Assembly (NCBI GenBank): GCA_028687495.1
Contig: JAQUAA010000003.1
Coordinates: 1 to 28,525 of the forward strand
DNA from: Minisyncoccota bacterium
GTDB taxonomy: Bacteria; Patescibacteriota; Minisyncoccia; Minisyncoccales; RBG-13-42-11
DNA: 28,525 bases
Reading direction: 5' to 3'
The notes below the pieces were generated by a model that was not told the origin of the DNA, did no database searches, and worked only from the letters and a program-made list of their open reading frames with translations. Positions 1-7,671 of this stretch are shown piece by piece; positions within the stretch are counted from its first letter, which is position 1; the number at the start of each line of letters is the position of its first letter. The position numbers were made by a program, and so were the translations under genes.

Positions 1-2
1 AA

Positions 3-68
3 GGCGGCATAGATCCTGAAAGAGAAAAAGTATTCATTTACCGATTCAGCGTGGAAAAACACCGATAA
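3..68 (+). CDS. 3' end of an unidentified gene (partial)
   Basis: An open frame enters the window at base 3 and ends at TAA 66-68. The last 21 residues are charged and end in FSVEKHR. The stop lies 2 nt before the next ATG, so the gene probably belongs to the same operon as the HhH protein, fmt and efp. In many bacteria def or priA precedes fmt, but the visible tail is too short to assign to either. No function is claimed. Confidence 0.5.
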   Translation, partial: GGIDPEREKVFIYRFSVEKHR

Positions 69-70
69 AA

Positions 71-739
71 ATGATCAACAAGGAAATCGCCAAAATCTTT
101 TACGAAACGGCAGACCTTTTGGAAATAAAAGGCGTGGCTTTCAAACCCCAGGCTTACCGGAAAGCTGCCAAATCCCTGGAAGATTCGGATAAAGACGTTT
201 CCCTGCTTTACAAAGAAAAAAAACTGAAAGGCATAAAAGAAATACCCGGCATCGGCCAAAGCCTCGCCAAGAAGGTTGAGGAATATCTGAAGAAAAAGAA
301 AATCAAATATTTCGAAGAGTTGAAGGAAGAGACGGCCATCCAGCAGATCGTCACCTATTATTTCGAGACCAAGGGAGTGTCCTTGAACGAATTGAAATAC
401 AACGCCAGAAAGAAAAAGATAATCTATTCGAGATTCACCAAGCCCGCCAAGCAGCTTCTGGTCTTGTCAGGTTCCATTAAAAAAGCCAAGGAAGCGATTG
501 ACAAGGTGGCCGAGTGGGCCAAGTCCCGCGGCCTGGATTACGCTATTGAAACTGTTTTCAAAAAATGGTTAGAATTAGACAGGTTAAAGCCGAAAGAAAT
601 CGTTAAAAAACCCTATTATCGGGGAAATCCCATGGTCTGGTCGGAAACCAGAAGGAAGTATTTTGTCATAACGCCCGAAGGCGACTGGCTGGAATTTGCC
701 GGGAAAGAAGACGAAATAGAATGGAGCACAATAAAGTGA
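71..739 (+). CDS. Helix-hairpin-helix protein with PolX-type N-terminal domain
   Basis: 222 residues. Residues 1-80 resemble the N-terminal domain of family X DNA polymerases: a helical segment with the AYRKAAKSL pattern, then the HhH motif IPGIGQSLAKKVEEYL. The polymerase palm and PHP domains are absent. Residues 88-130 (IQQIVTYYFETKGVSLNEL followed by a basic RKKKIIYSR stretch) loosely recall the helical DNA-binding C-terminal domain of DnaA. The last 70 residues are unassigned and Trp/Tyr-rich. A DNA-binding role is likely and no catalytic motif is visible. There is no clear Shine-Dalgarno, and the start lies 2 nt after the preceding stop, which suggests coupling. The 3' end overlaps fmt. 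Confidence 0.75.
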   Translation: MINKEIAKIFYETADLLEIKGVAFKPQAYRKAAKSLEDSDKDVSLLYKEKKLKGIKEIPGIGQSLAKKVEEYLKKKKIKYFEELKEETAIQQIVTYYFETKGVSLNELKYNARKKKIIYSRFTKPAKQLLVLSGSIKKAKEAIDKVAEWAKSRGLDYAIETVFKKWLELDRLKPKEIVKKPYYRGNPMVWSETRRKYFVITPEGDWLEFAGKEDEIEWSTIK

Positions 740-1677
740 AAATCATTTTCATCGGCACTCCGGAATTCGGCGCAATCGTTCTGGAAGAATTAATCAAAGG
801 CGGCTACCCGCCCGTTTTAGTTGTCACCTCGCCGGATAAAAAGGTGGGAAGAAAGCAAGTCGTCACTCCCCCGCCGGTGAAAATCGTGGCGGAAAAAAAC
901 AAGATTCCCGTAGAGCAGCCGGAGAAAATAAAAGACATAATAACAAAAATTAAAAACATAAATCCAGACCTGATTATTGTCGCTGCTTTCGGCCAGATTT
1001 TCCCGAAAGAAATCTTGGAAATTCCAAAATACGGCTGTCTGAACGTGCATCCTTCATTGCTTCCCAAATACCGCGGTCCCTCCCCCACCCAATTCACGAT
1101 TCTAAACGGAGAAAAAAAGTCAGGTGTGACAATAATGCTGATTGATGATAAGATTGATCACGGTCCGATAGTCAGCCAGAAAGAAATGGAGATCGAGGAA
1201 AAAGAAACCGCCCAGGGCCTCCACGATAAATTAGCCTTATTGGGAGCAAAATTATTATCAGAGATCATTCCCCAGTGGATTAAAAAAGAGATAACAGCAA
1301 AAAACCAGGATGAAACCAGGGCAACCTTCACCAAGATATTAAAGAGAGAAGACGGCAAGATAGATTGGCGAAAACCGGCTGAAGTTTTGGAAAGAGAAAT
1401 CAGGGCATATTTTTCCTGGCCGGGCAATTACGCTTTCTGGGAAGACAGGGGAAAAACAATAAAAATTAAAATCATAAAGTCGAGAGTTCTCAAATCACCC
1501 GAAAAAGAACGCTATCCCATCGGTCAGGCGTTGATCGTCCCGCAGAACGAAATCGGCGTTCAATGCGGCAAAGATTTTTTAGTTATTGAAAAGCTGCAGA
1601 TGGAAGGTAAAAATGAAATGGCTGCCGAGGATTTTTTGAGGGGCCACCCCAATTTTACGGGTTCAATTTTAAAGTAA
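721..1677 (+). CDS. fmt: Methionyl-tRNA formyltransferase
   Basis: 318 residues, the normal family length. The enzyme formylates Met-tRNAfMet with 10-formyl-THF in the cytoplasm to make the initiator tRNA. The N-terminal fold begins KIIFIGTPEFG. The catalytic triad is visible as N108, H110 (NVHPSLLPKYRG) and D146 (IDHGPI), and the C-terminal OB-like domain starts near residue 210. The ATG at 721 overlaps the preceding gene by 19 nt. A GTG at 736 overlaps the upstream stop as GTGA and has GGAG 9 nt before it, so it is a credible alternative start that would give a family-typical N-terminus. efp follows after 4 nt. Confidence 0.96.
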   Translation: MEHNKVKIIFIGTPEFGAIVLEELIKGGYPPVLVVTSPDKKVGRKQVVTPPPVKIVAEKNKIPVEQPEKIKDIITKIKNINPDLIIVAAFGQIFPKEILEIPKYGCLNVHPSLLPKYRGPSPTQFTILNGEKKSGVTIMLIDDKIDHGPIVSQKEMEIEEKETAQGLHDKLALLGAKLLSEIIPQWIKKEITAKNQDETRATFTKILKREDGKIDWRKPAEVLEREIRAYFSWPGNYAFWEDRGKTIKIKIIKSRVLKSPEKERYPIGQALIVPQNEIGVQCGKDFLVIEKLQMEGKNEMAAEDFLRGHPNFTGSILK

Positions 1678-1681
1678 AAAC

Positions 1682-2248
1682 ATGTTAAATTATTTCGATT
1701 TAAGAAAAGGCATAAAATTCATGCTGGACGGCCAACCCTACGAGGTTTTGGAATTCCAGCAGATGTATAAGGCGCAGGACATGGTGGTTGCCAAAACCAA
1801 GATCAAGAATCTGCTTACCGGCAATACCGTGGAAAAAAACTTTCACCAGGGAGACACTTTCGAAGAGGCGGAAATGGAAAAGCTTGAAGTGAAGTTTCTC
1901 TATTCCCATCGGGGAAAGTTCGGTTTTTGCGAAGTCAAGGATCAGTCCAAGCGTTTCGAATTGACCGCAGAACAAATCGGTTATGCGGCAAAATTCCTCA
2001 AATCAAACCAGATTGTCAGCGGCGTCAAATTCGAAAACAGGATCATCAACATCGTCCTGCCCGTCAAAGTTAATCTTGAAGTGACCGAAGCGCCCCCCGG
2101 CCTCAAAGGAAACAGCGCTCAGGGAGGGACAAAAACCGTCACCCTGGAAACCGGCGCACAGATTAACGTTCCCCTTTTCGTTGAAACCGGAGACATTATC
2201 GAAGTGAACACCGAGACCGGCGAATACGTCAGAAGGGTCGAAGAATAA
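1682..2248 (+). CDS. efp: Elongation factor P with a non-canonical tip loop
   Basis: 188 residues, full length. EF-P binds between the P and E sites and rescues ribosomes stalled at polyproline. The KOW-like domain I (MLDGQPYEVL), the OB domain and the C-terminal OB domain (GTKTVTLETGAQINVPLFV, GDIIEVNTETGEY) are all present. Aligned to the E. coli stretch MLDGEPY...LLTG, the loop that normally reads PGKG reads KAQD here, so Gln32 occupies the position of the modified Lys34. No lysine modification of the usual kind is therefore possible at that site. The gene is the last of the fmt operon and is followed by a terminator. Confidence 0.96.
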   Translation: MLNYFDLRKGIKFMLDGQPYEVLEFQQMYKAQDMVVAKTKIKNLLTGNTVEKNFHQGDTFEEAEMEKLEVKFLYSHRGKFGFCEVKDQSKRFELTAEQIGYAAKFLKSNQIVSGVKFENRIINIVLPVKVNLEVTEAPPGLKGNSAQGGTKTVTLETGAQINVPLFVETGDIIEVNTETGEYVRRVEE

Positions 2249-2268
2249 TAATTCTCTATAAAAGCAGG

Positions 2269-2309
2269 AAAGGGCGGATCCACACAGGATGTGTAGAGCC
2301 GCCCTTTTT
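2269..2309 (+). terminator. Intrinsic terminator after efp
   Basis: AAAGGGCGG (2269-2277) pairs with CCGCCCTTT (2299-2307). A small inner helix, ACACA/TGTGT, lies within the loop, and the T run follows to 2309. It ends the fmt-efp transcript and, being roughly symmetric, may also stop the converging ParB-like gene. Confidence 0.88.
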
Positions 2310-2323
2310 GCTTGGTTCTTTTA

Positions 2324-3667
2324 TCAAGCCTTGGTATAGGAGGGTAGAGTGAGAACGCCGATTTCTTCGGCAGTTCCTTCGGTTGTTGCCGCAGCTTCCA
2401 GTACTGGCAGCACCTTGGCGAATTGTTCTATCGTTTCCTTGCATTCCTCGTAGCTCGCAGCGGAAAGATGCTTTTCCAGAAGCGGTAAAGCTTGCTTTTG
2501 CCTTTCCGCCAGAGCTTTGAACATCCTTACCGGACTCCTTATAGAAAACGGAGATTCGTCTTGACCGAGTTTATCTTCTTTGAGATACGATAGGACGATG
2601 TCGAAGTAGTGAATCCAGGTCCACACCGCAGTGATGATTTCTCTTGCCACCACCTTGCGCATCTGAAGCCGGCGCGTTATTCCAACCTGTTCGGCTGTCA
2701 TAACGTCAAACATCGAGTGCTGGCCGGATCTGCGGATTCGCAGGAACTTCGCTATGTGGTCCTGCAAGTCGGAGACTTTCCAGTGTTCAAGGTCGTATCG
2801 CCTTCGCCACCAGGAAACCTCTTCTTCGTTAAGGCCTTCTTCCTGCAGTTTGGCCAAGGACACGCCGGCGCCGTAAAGAAGTTTGCCGCTTCGGATGTCA
2901 TCTTTGAGCGATTCGAACAGTCCGCAGAACCGCAGAGCATTGGTGATTCTTTCCTGGCCCCTGCCTATCATCCTGGCGTAGCGCGCCAGCGAAAGATCGG
3001 GGTAAGCAACCTGGAGAAGGCTGTAATACCGTTGGTATCCTTCTGCTTCCTCATGCGGCGGCAGAGCCATATGGATGTTTTCCGACAACTGCAGACGCTG
3101 CATTTCCTTCGGGCTGATGTTCTCGCGGATCCGGACTTCCACTTCCATTTTTTTAGTATGAAAATGTCTTTGGAAGCATTTGCCCGGTTCCTCTTTGCCG
3201 TATTTTTCCCGGCAATCGCTGCAGCCTTCAAGCCAGATGAGTTTGTGAGAACGCAATCGCCGCTCCCCGGCAATAAGCACATACCAGACGTTTTTGCCGT
3301 TTTCCACAGAAGCCACGAGGTCATCGAGCTGGTAGTGAGTTTTCCAGATGTAGTTGAGTATTTGGAGATACTGCCTGATGGCAGTTTCCGAAGTATACTT
3401 ACCAACCAGCAGACGGTTCATCAATCGTTCTTCAGCGATGTTGTCGGCAAGATTACCGATGTCCTCAAAGGTCTTTCTGGCTTGCACCAGAACGTTGATC
3501 AGCGATACGGGGAGTTTCGTGTCTCTCCATGGTTTCACGTCATGTTCTTCCAACGGGCCAAGGATTTCAAGCAGATCGTTCAGATCAATAAGTTTCTTTC
3601 GGCCATTATTGTTTGCCTTGACCTTAACTTCAGTCTCTATTAAAGGAAGACTAGCTGTCGTAGTCAT
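2324..3667 (-). CDS. Orphan ParB-like (CTPase/KorB-type) DNA-binding protein
   Basis: 447 residues from the ATG at 3667. An upstream in-frame ATG at 3682 is rejected because the Shine-Dalgarno (AGGAGGT, complement of 3671-3677) would lie inside its first codons. ParB landmarks are the nucleotide-binding box GERRLRS (about 134-140), the second box QLSENIH with PPHEEAEGY (193-211), a helix-turn-helix (LSLARYARMIGRGQERITNALRF, about 225-248) and the following helices. An insert between the boxes carries C149, C152, C164, H168 and H170 and could bind zinc. The C-terminal 170 residues are unassigned. The gene stands alone between terminators with no parA, and it is longer than chromosomal ParB (about 280-300 residues). 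A plasmid-, phage- or regulator-type ParB homologue is more likely than a segregation protein. Confidence 0.85.
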   Translation of the reverse strand: MTTTASLPLIETEVKVKANNNGRKKLIDLNDLLEILGPLEEHDVKPWRDTKLPVSLINVLVQARKTFEDIGNLADNIAEERLMNRLLVGKYTSETAIRQYLQILNYIWKTHYQLDDLVASVENGKNVWYVLIAGERRLRSHKLIWLEGCSDCREKYGKEEPGKCFQRHFHTKKMEVEVRIRENISPKEMQRLQLSENIHMALPPHEEAEGYQRYYSLLQVAYPDLSLARYARMIGRGQERITNALRFCGLFESLKDDIRSGKLLYGAGVSLAKLQEEGLNEEEVSWWRRRYDLEHWKVSDLQDHIAKFLRIRRSGQHSMFDVMTAEQVGITRRLQMRKVVAREIITAVWTWIHYFDIVLSYLKEDKLGQDESPFSIRSPVRMFKALAERQKQALPLLEKHLSAASYEECKETIEQFAKVLPVLEAAATTEGTAEEIGVLTLPSYTKA

Positions 3668-3742
3668 ACTACCTCCTTTCATTACCTATTTTGTTGGGAA
3701 GGAACCAGTTTCTGGGAGAGGTCGTTTCTTCCCCATTACTTC

Positions 3743-3771
3743 TCACTAACTCTTTCAGAGGAAGAGGTCAA
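3743..3771 (-). promoter_or_regulatory. Possible promoter of the ParB-like gene
   Basis: On the minus strand TTGACC (3771-3766) is followed after 17 nt by TAGTGA (3748-3743). The -35 is good and the -10 is weak. Transcription would start about 70 nt before the ATG. Confidence 0.35.
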
Positions 3772-3776
3772 GTTAT

Positions 3777-3810
3777 AAAAAAAACAAATTCTGATTCGAA
3801 CTTGTTTTTT
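3777..3810 (-). terminator. Terminator of the MliC/VOC transcript
   Basis: AAAAAACAA (3779-3787) pairs with TTGTTTTTT (3802-3810). On the minus strand the hairpin ends in a long T run (complement of the A run 3777-3784). It lies just downstream of the MliC gene stop at 3839. Confidence 0.7.
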
Positions 3811-3838
3811 ATATTACGAAGAAATGAATTCGCAAAAA

Positions 3839-4729
3839 TTACAAAGTAGTCAAAGACCGGCGAATCTTTTCGAATTGATCTATGAGAGCGGCTCGATTAA
3901 ACTCTAAAACAGTGCCTTCGGGATAATTTTCAATATTCGTAGAATGAATAAAATAACGAACGGCAACACAGGGATTAGTTCCCGGAATCGCCCAAACATC
4001 TTCTTCATAATAGTTACCGGCGGCACCCTGGGTCGTTGATGCAAAAGAATATTCACTGCCATTATCGGTTACGGTTTGAACATTAGCATTACCATCCAGG
4101 AAAAGACCCGCATTGCAGTCTTGAGTCGCAGGAATGATTTCCACCGAAACGCCGGTATCGAAACTTGATAAATTGGTGCCGGTGGCAAGGCTTGGTGGAA
4201 TGGTAAATTTTACTCCGCTGATATCTTTGCCCGGGCCAAGCGCCTGATATTTATAGGAAGTATCTATCAAATAATCGGCTGGATAACGGATTGAAAAACC
4301 CACCGTACCGTCTAAATAAACTTCCGGCAATCCTCCGGGATCTTTAGCGAGTATAACGCATCCTATGTAGCTTTTTTCAACGTTATTTTCAAGGACAAGC
4401 GCTCCGTTCCCTTTGCCCCAAAAAACGAACGATTCATCGCTGTTGGCATAACGTATTCCGGAAGCGGAAATTGTCTGGGGCAAATCAAAATTCCGTCCGT
4501 CGCTCAAAACAATTTTTACGCTTCCCGTAGGAATCGGCATTTCGCCCGGCTCCACGGGCTGAGATTCTCCCTTATAAAAAGCGGCTTCTATCGTTTTATC
4601 GCCGTTACAAATATAAGTAACCTGGGCTATGGGAGACGGAGAAAGATTTTCATTTCCTTCATTATTGGCATACCATATTCCCGCGCCCGCAAGAACAATC
4701 ACTATAAGAATAAATATAAGTTTTTTCAT
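3839..4729 (-). CDS. Membrane-anchored MliC-domain protein (C-type lysozyme inhibitor-like)
   Basis: 296 residues. Residues 1-20 form a signal anchor (KKLIFILIVIVLAGAGIWY) with no lipobox cysteine, so the protein is probably exported and tethered. Residues 38-124 match the MliC/PliC fold: VTYICNGD, SDGRNFDLPQ, SASGIRYANSDESFVFWGKG, and a closing Cys. C41 and C124 fit the family disulfide. The SG.RY loop and the Lys of WGKG correspond to the lysozyme-contacting Ser and Lys of known MliC proteins. Residues 135-296 are a second extracellular domain (GFSIRYPADYLID...) that I do not recognise. The gene starts 9 nt after the VOC gene, so the two are co-transcribed. Family knowledge points to protection of peptidoglycan against lysozyme. 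Confidence 0.8.
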   Translation of the reverse strand: MKKLIFILIVIVLAGAGIWYANNEGNENLSPSPIAQVTYICNGDKTIEAAFYKGESQPVEPGEMPIPTGSVKIVLSDGRNFDLPQTISASGIRYANSDESFVFWGKGNGALVLENNVEKSYIGCVILAKDPGGLPEVYLDGTVGFSIRYPADYLIDTSYKYQALGPGKDISGVKFTIPPSLATGTNLSSFDTGVSVEIIPATQDCNAGLFLDGNANVQTVTDNGSEYSFASTTQGAAGNYYEEDVWAIPGTNPCVAVRYFIHSTNIENYPEGTVLEFNRAALIDQFEKIRRSLTTL

Positions 4730-4738
4730 ATAATGATT

Positions 4739-5101
4739 TTAGGATAATTTCTTGTAAAAAATTATTTTGTAGCCGTCAGGATTCTTTATGGCGAATTCCC
4801 TATTCCCCCATTCAAAATCTTTTGGCTCACCAGACGGCTGCAATCCTTTATTTATTAATTCTGAATGTTTCTTATCAACATCATCAACAGAGATATAAAT
4901 AAACACTCCTGCGCCCTTAAATCTGTCAACATCCTGCTTGAAAAATACTTTTGACTGGTCGTAGCAACGCAGTTCAAAATCGCCAAGTTTTGCGACCACC
5001 GAGTTATCCGTCTTTTTTACAATTTCAAACCCCAACTTCTCGTAAAAAGAAGCTGTTTTATTTAAATCTGATACATAAAGTAAGATATATTCGAATTTCA
5101 T
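4739..5101 (-). CDS. VOC (glyoxalase/bleomycin-resistance) superfamily protein
   Basis: 120 residues, the size of a single VOC domain. It shows the two beta-alpha-beta-beta-beta halves: EYILLYVSDLNKTASFYEKLGF at the N-terminus, and VFIYISVDDVDKKHSELINKG followed by KNPDGYKIIFYKK at the C-terminus. His is absent at the first metal position, so a metal-dependent reaction is not certain. The substrate is unknown. It lies upstream of the MliC-domain gene in the same operon. The 145 nt before it hold only a weak ACCGA/TCGGT hairpin and no convincing promoter. Confidence 0.85.
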   Translation of the reverse strand: MKFEYILLYVSDLNKTASFYEKLGFEIVKKTDNSVVAKLGDFELRCYDQSKVFFKQDVDRFKGAGVFIYISVDDVDKKHSELINKGLQPSGEPKDFEWGNREFAIKNPDGYKIIFYKKLS

Positions 5102-5246
5102 GGTTGTGTGCCTCAGTCCAGAACCGAGTCTTTAAGGGGAATTTGGGGCGTTTTCAGCTGTCTCACCGACCCGTCTCTCGGTCATAGCTATTTTAGCACA
5201 AAATGGAACAAATAGGACGCGAAAAGGCATTTAGGAAATGATGCCA

Positions 5247-6020
5247 TTATATCTTCTTGCCGATATAGAAAACATATCCGTAATACTGCTTGTATTTTGA
5301 ATACAATTCCGCCTCATACCTCATTTTCGCAATAAAAGCCTCTACGGTTTTATTTCCGGCATATTTTTCCAAAAGCGCTTTTCCTGCTGTCTCTCGCGGA
5401 ATAAAATAATTATCCGTCCAGCATTTTTCAGGCAATATAAATGCGGCAACAGGAATATATCCCGATTTTTGCATCATTAAAATATTGTGCCCTATTGTGC
5501 TTATTTCAGGAACATTATCAACCCCCCGCTTTTCAATTTCAGCGGGGCGTTCATCGGTAAACCATGACTCATACGTTAGGGCAATATAGCCGTCTTTTTT
5601 GAGGAAGTCCCTCCAATAGTTCAAGCCTTTTTCAAAACCAATACTGGCAATGGCACCTTCAGACCATATAAGATCAAATTCTTCTTTTTGAAAGGAAAGA
5701 TTTTCCATTGAGCCGACAATGCCTTTTACTCTTTCTTGGAGATTTAATTTTTTGGCATTATCGTTAAAAGTATCTATAAAACCAGGAAAAAAATCTACAC
5801 CAGTAATATCCCCAGTGATATTTTGCGCGAGAACCATTGTTTGCCCGCCAGTTCCACAGCCTAAATCTGCTACCCGTAAATTTTTATTAAGATTATCAAG
5901 AAAACTTAATGCCTTAATAGTCATTTCAGGGCTACCGGGCCCCTGCCGTTTCAATCCTGCATGTAATTCACAAATTAAGTTTAAGTCAAAATCGTGGATT
6001 GATTTATTTTTGTCAGCCAT
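5247..6020 (-). CDS. Class I SAM-dependent methyltransferase
   Basis: 257 residues. Motif I is [12 protein letters not shown] (about 55-66) and the acidic end of strand 2 is [23 protein letters not shown] supplies motif IV and [15 protein letters not shown] motif VI. The C-terminal helical part ([24 protein letters not shown], then [24 protein letters not shown]) resembles small-molecule methyltransferases of the SmtA/YjhP kind. The substrate cannot be read from the sequence. It is separated from its upstream neighbour by 132 nt that contain one copy of the GGCTATGGGAC repeat. Confidence 0.85.
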   Translation of the reverse strand: MADKNKSIHDFDLNLICELHAGLKRQGPGSPEMTIKALSFLDNLNKNLRVADLGCGTGGQTMVLAQNITGDITGVDFFPGFIDTFNDNAKKLNLQERVKGIVGSMENLSFQKEEFDLIWSEGAIASIGFEKGLNYWRDFLKKDGYIALTYESWFTDERPAEIEKRGVDNVPEISTIGHNILMMQKSGYIPVAAFILPEKCWTDNYFIPRETAGKALLEKYAGNKTVEAFIAKMRYEAELYSKYKQYYGYVFYIGKKI

Positions 6021-6072
6021 AATGTTTTTTATTGATAACTTTTTCTACAACAGGCAGCTAAGATTCCTTCTT

Positions 6073-6101
6073 GGCTGGGCTATGGGACGATGTCGGAACC
6101 T
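6073..6101. repeat. tRNA 3'-half-like repeat, copy A
   Basis: GGCTGGGCTATGGGAC followed by GAACCT. It matches copy B at 6881-6910 over most of its length, including GGCTATGGGAC and GAACCT. On the minus strand it reads like a T-arm and acceptor end (GGTTC...TCCCATAGCC). It lies about 50 nt upstream of the methyltransferase. Confidence 0.5.
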
Positions 6102-6152
6102 TTATAAAGACTCATTCGGGACAAAAAGATAAAACATTCCTCGAAGAATGAT

Positions 6153-6875
6153 TTATTTGGTGAAGAAAAAATAAACTACAGCAGACACAATCAAAGAAGC
6201 AATCACCCAAATAACTGGATTATCCATTGAAAATGAAAGCCATTTCTTTGAATCAGTATTCTTGACGTTTTTTATTTGTGCTTCATTTTTGTCACCATGT
6301 TGCTCAATTTTATCTCCTTTTATAATTTCAATTTTATTAATAAAAGGAGATAATGATACTTTATTGCCCTTTATGGAACTATTTTTTAATCCGTCTGCTT
6401 CTAATAATCCAACCCTAGGACCTGTAATGTTATCCTCTAATACCGAATTTTCCATTATTCCATTTACTTTTACTGCAACAAATTTTGATTTGCCTTCATC
6501 AACGTTTTTTCCTAAATTGATTACCATATTATTCTTTAAAATATTTTCAATTTCAATTGAAGATATGCCCTCTTCTTTATTAAGAGAAATAAACTTCTCA
6601 TCTAAATTTATGGTCATTGTTATCTTTCTTGTAAGGTCATTACTAAATTGATCAAAAGAAACCTTTCTTACAACATCTGTTTTTTGTCTCCATGCCCAAA
6701 TAAAACTACCGTGATCATTTATATCACGTCCTAAATGTGTCAGTTGATGTTGACTAAAAGATTCGGGGTGGTCTGGATTAAAACGGATCTGATGCAAGCC
6801 GTAATTATCAACAAGATCGAATCCAAAAGCATGAAATCCGATAAAATCAAATTCGTTAAAAAATTTCTTAAACAT
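6153..6875 (-). CDS. Unknown tail-anchored protein
   Basis: 240 residues and not recognised. Residues 1-75 are rich in aromatic residues and His (FDFIGFHAFGFDLVDNYGLHQIRF). The middle (about 95-190) has short repeating beta-like segments (NSVLEDNITGPRVGLLEADG, SSIKGNKVSL), as in right-handed repeat folds. The last 21 residues form one membrane helix (VIWVIASLIVSAVVYFFF) ending in TK, consistent with a C-terminal anchor. Base composition is visibly more AT-rich than in the flanking core genes, which suggests a recent arrival. No Shine-Dalgarno is visible. The gene is bounded by the two repeat copies A and B. Confidence 0.7.
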   Translation of the reverse strand: MFKKFFNEFDFIGFHAFGFDLVDNYGLHQIRFNPDHPESFSQHQLTHLGRDINDHGSFIWAWRQKTDVVRKVSFDQFSNDLTRKITMTINLDEKFISLNKEEGISSIEIENILKNNMVINLGKNVDEGKSKFVAVKVNGIMENSVLEDNITGPRVGLLEADGLKNSSIKGNKVSLSPFINKIEIIKGDKIEQHGDKNEAQIKNVKNTDSKKWLSFSMDNPVIWVIASLIVSAVVYFFFTK

Positions 6876-6880
6876 ATGAT

Positions 6881-6910
6881 GGCTGAGGCTATGGGACTAT
6901 ATTAGAACCT
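6881..6910. repeat. tRNA 3'-half-like repeat, copy B
   Basis: GGCTGAGGCTATGGGAC followed by AGAACCT. It differs from copy A by a few bases and one indel. The minus-strand reading TAGGTTCTAAT.ATAGTCCC resembles the tRNA-Gln 3' half TAGGTTCGAATCCTAGTCCC located 0.7 kb away (about 20 of 26 positions). It ends 6 nt before the 6153-6875 gene. Confidence 0.5.
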
Positions 6911-6915
6911 ACTTA

Positions 6916-7575
6916 TTAATTCTTTTTAAGTAATGTTTTCTTTTCTCCTTCTTTTTTGAAACTTCTCAGTACAGTTCTGAATGGTTTATGGCTATCATCA
7001 CCAAGACCAAAATTATTATACCCCCATTGCACTATTAATCTTTTATAATTTCGACGTATTTTTTCCCAAGTGTATTCCCGAAGATCTCTAGGAATTCTAT
7101 ATTTTTTCTTACATGGCATGCAATACCAAGTGTTGTTTTTGCGTTCCAACTCGTAATCACATTCTGGGCAATAAGGTCTGGGAAATGGCCATACCCAAAC
7201 TTCATCTATCGATAATACTCTTTCCGATGGGTTAACATTTGTTCCAACAATAATTTTCCAAATAACTCCTGCGAATTCTCGTTCTTCTACTACCCTATCG
7301 TGAGATGCATGATATTTAGGTTGTTCCTGGACGCGCCCTTGCTTATTAATTCTTTTTTTAATTATTTCCTTTCTGACTAGCAAAATAACTATAAACAGTA
7401 ATAATATCAACCAACCACTCCATTGCCACATGATAAAAGATGGAATCAAATATGTTATTATTTTAATTTTAGTAAAAAATTCTAATATAATTGAGCTTGA
7501 AATTAAACCCACAATAAGTGTGTTTAACAAATTATCTAAAATTTTATTCCAAATTAACGAAAAAAAATTCTTCAT
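6916..7575 (-). CDS. Unknown membrane protein with a zinc ribbon
   Basis: 219 residues and not recognised as a family. There are two N-terminal membrane helices (about 14-34 and 46-68, LILLLFIVILLV). A basic linker follows, then a cytoplasmic part whose residues 135-160 hold a zinc ribbon (CPECDYEL ... WYCMPCKKKY). The C-terminus is strongly basic. Composition is AT-rich like its neighbour. It lies directly downstream of tRNA-Gln on the same strand, the position expected for DNA inserted at a tRNA 3' end. Confidence 0.75.
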   Translation of the reverse strand: MKNFFSLIWNKILDNLLNTLIVGLISSSIILEFFTKIKIITYLIPSFIMWQWSGWLILLLFIVILLVRKEIIKKRINKQGRVQEQPKYHASHDRVVEEREFAGVIWKIIVGTNVNPSERVLSIDEVWVWPFPRPYCPECDYELERKNNTWYCMPCKKKYRIPRDLREYTWEKIRRNYKRLIVQWGYNNFGLGDDSHKPFRTVLRSFKKEGEKKTLLKKN

Positions 7576-7597
7576 AATTTACCTTTTTACAAATTAG

Positions 7598-7668
7598 CTG
7601 CGGGACTAGGATTCGAACCTAGATAGTCACCTCCAAAGGGTGATGTCCTACCATTAGACGATCCCGCA
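7598..7668 (-). tRNA. tRNA-Gln (anticodon UUG)
   Basis: Acceptor TGCGGGA (complement of 7662-7668) pairs with TCCCGCA (complement of 7599-7605), with discriminator G. The anticodon loop is CTTTGGA within the TCACC/GGTGA stem, giving UUG (Gln). The T-arm is CTAGG TTCGAAT CCTAG. The 3' CCA is not encoded. It begins 3 nt after the dnaX stop, so it must be cut from the gtrA-dnaX transcript unless it has its own promoter. Confidence 0.95.
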
Positions 7669-7671
7669 ATG

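Noticed and set aside
2609..3643. 344-residue open frame on the plus strand across the ParB-like gene
   Set aside because: It is the antisense of a gene with clear ParB boxes and a strong Shine-Dalgarno. Its own sequence has no recognisable motif and no ribosome site.
3668..3682. Upstream ATG of the ParB-like gene
   Set aside because: Its first codons contain the AGGAGG site that serves the ATG at 3667, and no ribosome site precedes it.
4625..4634. Third GGCTATGGGA inside the MliC gene as a further repeat copy
   Set aside because: Only 10-13 nt match, it lies in coding sequence and the GAACCT half is missing, so chance is the simpler explanation.
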